Of a DNA stretch of 64,000 bases, positions 59,932-64,000 are shown in pieces (the stretch's first letter is position 1; every line of letters begins with the position of its first letter). The notes beneath the pieces were generated by a model. It saw only the letters and a program-made list of their open reading frames with translations. It searched no databases and was not told where the DNA came from. The position numbers and the translations under genes were made by a program. Origin of the DNA: Hymenobacter cellulosilyticus (lineage in GTDB: Bacteria; Bacteroidota; Bacteroidia; Cytophagales; Hymenobacteraceae); contig NZ_CP095046.1 of assembly GCF_022919215.1 (NCBI RefSeq), forward strand, positions 3,834,501-3,898,500. The letters are read 5' to 3'.

Positions 59932-61545
59932 GTGTCTTTACTCCATAATGTGTGCAGCCCGGCCCTGCTGAGCAGCGCGCTACTGAGTGTGCTGCTCCTG
60001 GATTCCTGTTCGGCCCCGGCAGCCCCCGGGGGCTTACCACCCGTCATCCGGCCCGATTCCACGGTGCAGGTAGCCGCGGGCACCCAGTATCTGCGCGGAC
60101 CCATCCACCGGTTTTTCTGGGGCAAGCACTACCGCAAGCTATGGGCCACGCCCGTGGAGGTACCGGTATTCAACCTGCGCACGGCCGTGCCCGGCGGGCT
60201 TATCCCGGTGCAGGAAGGCGGTAGCTTCCAAACCAAAAACCTGCGCCTCGTTGATCAAAGCGGGGTGCAGTACGTGCTGCGGTCTGTGGATAAGGATGCC
60301 ACCAAAGCCCTGCCCGAGGGCCTGCGCGACGGGCCCATCGGGCGGCTAATGAAAGACCAGACCAGCGTTATCAACCCCTACGGCGCCTACATTGTGGCCC
60401 CGCTGGCCGCCGCCGCCGGCGTGTATCACACCAACCCGCGCCTGGTCTATATTGCCGACGACCCCGCCCTGGGCGATTTTCGCCAGAGCTTTGCCAATGC
60501 GCTATACCTGTTTGAGGAACGCCCCGAGGGCGACCAGCGGGCCGTAAGTAGCTTCGGCCGCTCGGCCAAGGTGGAAAGCTCCCGCAAGGTGTTTACCAAT
60601 CTGGTGACCAACAATCAGCACCGGATTGACGCGCGCTGGTATCTGCGGGCCCGCCTGTTTGATATGTGGCTGGGCGACTGGAGCCGGCGCGAAGACCAGT
60701 GGCGCTGGGCCAGCTTCCCGGCCGCTGGCGGCTCTACCGTGTACCGGCCCATCCCGCGTGACCGGGACCACGCCTTTTTCAAGTTCGACGACGGCTTTTT
60801 TACCCACATCATTGGCTGGGTGAAGTCCAACTACCAAAGCTTCCACCAAAAAATCCGCTTGGCCGACGTGGAAGGACTCAACCGCGCCGCCCGGCCCATG
60901 GATAAGTCGTTGCTGGTCTACCTCACCGCCCAGGACTTTCAGCAAGTAGCCGACTCCCTGCAGCGCAGCCTCTCCAACCAGGTTATTCACGATGCGCTGG
61001 CTCTGTGGCCTAAAGCAGTATATGCCGAAGCCGGCGGCGAGTTCACCGAAAACCTGCAGGGCCGCCGCGACCAGCTCAAGGCCGTAGCCAGCCGTTTTTA
61101 CGAGCTGCTGGCCCAGGATGTGGAGATTCCCGGGACCGACGCGCCCGAGCATTTTGTGCTGGAGCCCACCGGCCCTGGCCTGTTACGCGTGAGCCACTAC
61201 AGCCTGCGCGCCGGCCGGCCCGACAGCCTAGTTGGGCAGCGCACCTTCGACTACCGGCAGACGCGTTCCATCAAGGTATTTGGGCTCGGCGGCAACGACG
61301 TGTTTGAGTTGCGCGGTTTGCCCGACCACCGCTTTGCCCTCGGTATTTACGACGGAGCTGGTCAGGATCTGGTTAAACTCACAACACCCACAAATGCCGC
61401 CAAGACGCCTACTTCGGTGATGGTGTACGACAGTGGCGACGGAAACACGCTGCAGGTTGCCAAACCGGTGAAGGTGGAGCCTTATATTCCCGCTGCCACT
61501 GAGTTCGACGCGGCGGGATGGTTGCTGCGCCACCGCTTATTCTAA
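59932..61545 (+). CDS. Kinase-like lipoprotein, degenerate copy
   Basis: 537 residues from GTG 59932 with a lipobox (SVLLLDSC). The sequence follows the minus-strand neighbour throughout: YLRGPIHRFFWGKHYRKLWA, EGGSFQTKNLRL, VLRSVDKD (K121), VINPYGAYIVAPLAAAAGVY, LFDMWLGDWSRREDQWRWAS, IPRDRDHAFFKFDDG. The DRH of the partner is SRR here (251-253) and GGG is GGS. So catalytic residues seem partly lost, and it may be a binding or regulatory partner. The two share a promoter region and probably a common origin. Confidence 0.75.
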   Translation: MSLLHNVCSPALLSSALLSVLLLDSCSAPAAPGGLPPVIRPDSTVQVAAGTQYLRGPIHRFFWGKHYRKLWATPVEVPVFNLRTAVPGGLIPVQEGGSFQTKNLRLVDQSGVQYVLRSVDKDATKALPEGLRDGPIGRLMKDQTSVINPYGAYIVAPLAAAAGVYHTNPRLVYIADDPALGDFRQSFANALYLFEERPEGDQRAVSSFGRSAKVESSRKVFTNLVTNNQHRIDARWYLRARLFDMWLGDWSRREDQWRWASFPAAGGSTVYRPIPRDRDHAFFKFDDGFFTHIIGWVKSNYQSFHQKIRLADVEGLNRAARPMDKSLLVYLTAQDFQQVADSLQRSLSNQVIHDALALWPKAVYAEAGGEFTENLQGRRDQLKAVASRFYELLAQDVEIPGTDAPEHFVLEPTGPGLLRVSHYSLRAGRPDSLVGQRTFDYRQTRSIKVFGLGGNDVFELRGLPDHRFALGIYDGAGQDLVKLTTPTNAAKTPTSVMVYDSGDGNTLQVAKPVKVEPYIPAATEFDAAGWLLRHRLF

Positions 61546-61552
61546 CTTCAGG

Positions 61553-62011
61553 CTAAGCAACCTGTCCTCCCGAGTGGCAGGGGGTATCGGTGTCGCAAAG
61601 CCAGTCTTCGGCCGCCTGGTCGTCTTCAAAGTAGCGCACGGTAAGCGGCTTCTCAGTTAGCCGCTGCACAATCTGCCGGGTACTTTGCTGATTGAGCACA
61701 TCATAGGCCTGCACAATGGCACAATACCGGTAGCCAGCCTCCTGAATAGCGCGCGGAGCCCAGGTTTCCACCAGCCATTGCTGTTCGGTGGGCAGTAGAG
61801 GCGGCATCATCTGGTGGTCAGTCAGAACCTTACAGAGCCTTCTACTGAGCAAGAGGGCCAGCACTTGTTCGTACACGGCTCGTAGGGAAGCACTGGTAAT
61901 CGGGACCGGGTTCCAGTCGATGCGGGCGTAGCCGTGGGCATGTTCCACCACGGTGGCCAACTCATTATGGTAATACAAGGACGCGTTGGCAGGATACAGC
62001 AGATCAGCCAT
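61553..62011 (-). CDS. Hypothetical STAS-like protein, paralogue 2
   Basis: 152 residues, no signal. It shares the layout of 7272-7676 and 62221-62637: HAHGYARIDWNPVPITSASL, KVLTDHQMMPPLL, EQQWLVETWAPRAIQEAGYR, YCAIVQAYDVLNQQSTRQIV, and YFEDDQAAEDWLC. The strand-helix alternation suggests a STAS/SpoIIAA-like fold. It converges on the kinase-like gene, with stop codons 7 bp apart. Confidence 0.6.
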   Translation of the reverse strand: MADLLYPANASLYYHNELATVVEHAHGYARIDWNPVPITSASLRAVYEQVLALLLSRRLCKVLTDHQMMPPLLPTEQQWLVETWAPRAIQEAGYRYCAIVQAYDVLNQQSTRQIVQRLTEKPLTVRYFEDDQAAEDWLCDTDTPCHSGGQVA

Positions 62012-62220
62012 AGAAAAGAAGCTAAAGCAGGATAAGTAAGACGGATAGTGGCAATAGCTGTAATGGGGCGGGGCACTCAGAGCGGAGTTCTATAATACGG
62101 GTAATGGCGGCGGCTCGGCCGTACCGGACGAGTTTTATTACGTGTTGATTCGTTTATTATCAGTCGGAAAAAAGCCTTCCTAACAGGAGTACGGCCCGCA
62201 ACTGCGGGGAGGCCAGGGGC

Positions 62221-62637
62221 TTAGGGCTGCAAGGCGTAGGCCGATGTCCGGACCCAAAACCGGGCCTCTTCTATGGTATGAAAGTACGCCGTACTCAGTG
62301 GGGCCAGCCCGTTGGCCTTGTGCATCACCCGCGTTACGCCCTGCCGGTTCAGCACGTCGTCCGACTCGACCACGGCCATGTGCAGGATGTCGAGCTGGGC
62401 AAACCGCGGAAACCAATCGGCGTTCAGCCATTCCTGGTCGAGCGGACGAATCACGCGCATGTGCTTGAGGTTGCCAATCCAGGCCCGCACGTGGTACTGC
62501 TGGGCCAGCGTCAGCCCGGTATTCATTCCCTGCCGTAGCTCGGCACTATTGGCAAAGTCCAGCCATTCCAGCTCCAGCGCATGGGCAAATCCGTCGTGGT
62601 GGATTTGCAGAAAAGGGGCGGTAAACAATGTTTGCAT
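62221..62637 (-). CDS. Hypothetical STAS-like protein, paralogue 3
   Basis: 138 residues, no signal. FAHALELEWLDFANSAELRQ, YHVRAWIGNLKHMRVIRPLD, QEWLNADWFPRFAQLDILH, MAVVESDDVLNRQGVTRVM, AYFHTIEEARFWV. It keeps the Trp-rich helix and the final -EEA-x-W of the group. It is about 210 bp upstream of the 61553-62011 gene on the same strand. Confidence 0.6.
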   Translation of the reverse strand: MQTLFTAPFLQIHHDGFAHALELEWLDFANSAELRQGMNTGLTLAQQYHVRAWIGNLKHMRVIRPLDQEWLNADWFPRFAQLDILHMAVVESDDVLNRQGVTRVMHKANGLAPLSTAYFHTIEEARFWVRTSAYALQP

Positions 62638-62801
62638 AGCAGAAACAGCTTACTGGACGAAAGGAGCGGGAAAACCCTCTGGGTCAATGAATATAGGTAT
62701 ACTCCTATCATAACCCAGGCTCGACAGTAAAAGATCCAACTGCTATACTAACAAGGCCCACCTCCGAAGGAAGCAGGCCCTGCAATTGCTAAAACGTTAG
62801 G

Positions 62802-64000
62802 CTACTTAAATACCTTGACTTTGTCTTTGTGCTTGGTGCGCAAGTATTGCCGGATGATCTGCTGCACATCCTTGTTGTCGTTATATCGGGTAATAACCTC
62901 TTTGAAGTCGTTGAGCTTACGGGCCGAAAACTCCGCGTCCACGTAGCCAAAGCCCAGGTAACGGCCGTGCTCCACCACTACCACAGTTTTCTCGTCCTCG
63001 CGCCGGCCCCGCCCAATAATCACGAAGGAGCCGTGTTCATAAGTAAAGCTCTCAATGGCCTCCTCCACGCGCTTATTGTACTCCTCGGCGGGCTCTAGGC
63101 CCAGGCAGGCCCCCTTGCAGCGGTGCACCTGGTAGTCGAAGCAGGAGCCGTTGGTTTTGTATAAGTCGCAGAGCTTCTGGCACAGGTTGAACTTGGCCAC
63201 CTTGTGAAAGAGGAACCCTTTCGCCTTGTACTGATTGCCTAGGGCAATGAGTGGGTGCGACTCGGCGTGGTCATCGGCGCGGCCGTAGTAGAGGCGCTTG
63301 TATCCATTCTCGTCGGTACGCAAAAAGATGCCCGCCGGGAATACCGAGCGGCGCTGCTGCCGGTTATAAAGCGGCTTCATCCGCTTGATTTCCGACGACT
63401 CATACAGTAAGGCCACTAGTTCCGAGCCGGTCAACTCCCAGGTAATGTCGGAGATGCTGTTCTTGAACTCCAGCGACTTGCGCGACTTATAATCGACGGC
63501 GAAGTGCTGCTGAATCCGCTTGTAGATGTTGATGCTCTTGCCAACGTAGATAACCTCGCCCTGCTCGTTGTGAAAGTAGTATACACCCGCTTCCTGGGGC
63601 AGAGAGGCTACTTTCTCGGGCGTAATATTGGGCGGCAGCAAAGCCGTGCGAATGGCTTCCTGCACCGCTGCCACGCGCTTGGGACTGGGCTGCTTGGTCG
63701 TCACGCCCGCGGCAGTGGCCGCCGGCGCCGCAGCCGTCTTCTTTGGTCGGCCTGCCGGGGCCAGCGCGTCTACCGAGGCCAGGGTATCGGCCGCCGATAC
63801 GGTGGGGTTGCGCAGGGCCTCGTCCTGCTGGCTTATTTTAAGCAGCCGGTCAAACAGAATAGCCGTGGCGGCCGCGTCGCCGGCGGCCCGGTGCCGGCCT
63901 TCCAGCGGAATCCCGATGTTCTGGCAGAGCTTACCCAGGCTGTAGCTCGGCTGCCCCGGAATCAGGGAGCGGCTCAGGCGCACCGTGCACAGGGTTTTGC
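62802..64000 (-). CDS. DnaQ-like exonuclease fused to a GIY-YIG (UvrC/Cho-like) domain, 5' end outside window
   Basis: The frame runs off the right edge; about 399 residues are visible. The N-terminal part (CTVRLSRSLIPGQPSYSLGK, then RHRAAGDAAATAILF) is the end of a DEDDh exonuclease domain with the HRA-x-GD motif. A Pro/Ala/Lys linker follows, then a GIY-YIG segment in AGVYYFHNEQGEVIYVGKSI and a UvrC-like HRCKGACLGLEPAEEY Cys-motif region. This fusion is common in Bacteroidota. It probably acts in DNA repair, cutting as UvrC does near a lesion. Confidence 0.88.
   Translation of the reverse strand, partial: KTLCTVRLSRSLIPGQPSYSLGKLCQNIGIPLEGRHRAAGDAAATAILFDRLLKISQQDEALRNPTVSAADTLASVDALAPAGRPKKTAAAPAATAAGVTTKQPSPKRVAAVQEAIRTALLPPNITPEKVASLPQEAGVYYFHNEQGEVIYVGKSINIYKRIQQHFAVDYKSRKSLEFKNSISDITWELTGSELVALLYESSEIKRMKPLYNRQQRRSVFPAGIFLRTDENGYKRLYYGRADDHAESHPLIALGNQYKAKGFLFHKVAKFNLCQKLCDLYKTNGSCFDYQVHRCKGACLGLEPAEEYNKRVEEAIESFTYEHGSFVIIGRGRREDEKTVVVVEHGRYLGFGYVDAEFSARKLNDFKEVITRYNDNKDVQQIIRQYLRTKHKDKVKVFK

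Noticed and set aside
59784..60125. N-terminal extension of the minus-strand kinase-like frame beyond 59783
   Set aside because: It would overlap the start of the divergent paralogue, and the lipoprotein signal begins at 59783.

Overview
The window looks like chromosomal DNA from a GC-rich member of the Bacteroidota, most probably Hymenobacter or a close relative in the Cytophagales. The reasons are a C-terminal type IX secretion (T9SS) sorting domain, a PorE-like TPR/propeller/OmpA protein, DUF4199 and lmo0937-type membrane proteins, fused isobutyryl-CoA mutase, many small lipoproteins, and TAnnTTTG-type promoter elements upstream of several genes. I found no rRNA, tRNA, CRISPR array, insertion sequence or phage gene.

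Layout. 1-10.2 kb: envelope and hypothetical genes on the minus strand (polysaccharide deacetylase cut by the window edge, T9SS cargo propeller, OmpA-type lipid/peptidoglycan-linked protein, small membrane proteins and lipoproteins, a PBP2-type transpeptidase). 10.4-18.7 kb: the accessory part, around icmF. It holds a very AT-rich orphan membrane-protein gene, a three-gene cassette bracketed by a second copy of the icmF 3' end plus its terminator, a second small cassette bracketed by repeated terminators, and a degenerate 21-bp tandem array. 18.7-22.6 kb: paired carboxypeptidase-regulatory-domain proteins, a GlcG/HbpS protein and a membrane protein. 22.7-40.8 kb: mostly core genes (lepA, folD, queE, porE-like, gltA, aldo/keto reductase, mnmE, dtxR-type regulator, alcohol dehydrogenase, fabH, glycosyltransferase, dapD, isoaspartyl peptidase). 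40.8-58 kb: msrA, an inverted-repeat array, 3-hydroxybutyryl-CoA dehydrogenase, ABC-F, L,D-transpeptidase, two M48 proteases, lipid kinase, phosphoesterase, mtgA, App1-type phosphatase, topoisomerase IB. 58-64 kb: a divergent pair of paralogous lipoproteins with a kinase-like motif layout, two STAS-like paralogues and an exonuclease/GIY-YIG protein that runs off the right edge.

Several conserved genes (lepA, dapD, an alcohol dehydrogenase, an isoaspartyl peptidase, a DinB protein and a hypothetical gene) are broken by single-base losses, nearly all in short G/C runs. Because lepA and dapD are core genes, I read these as consensus errors in the assembly rather than true pseudogenes.

The most interesting unexplained items are: the divergent kinase-like lipoprotein pair (one copy keeps a GDWDRH motif, the other has GDWSRR); the 21-bp tandem array at 18.3-18.5 kb; the six-copy ACAAGTCC inverted-repeat array at 41.5-41.7 kb; and the duplicated icmF tail and terminators that bracket accessory genes.
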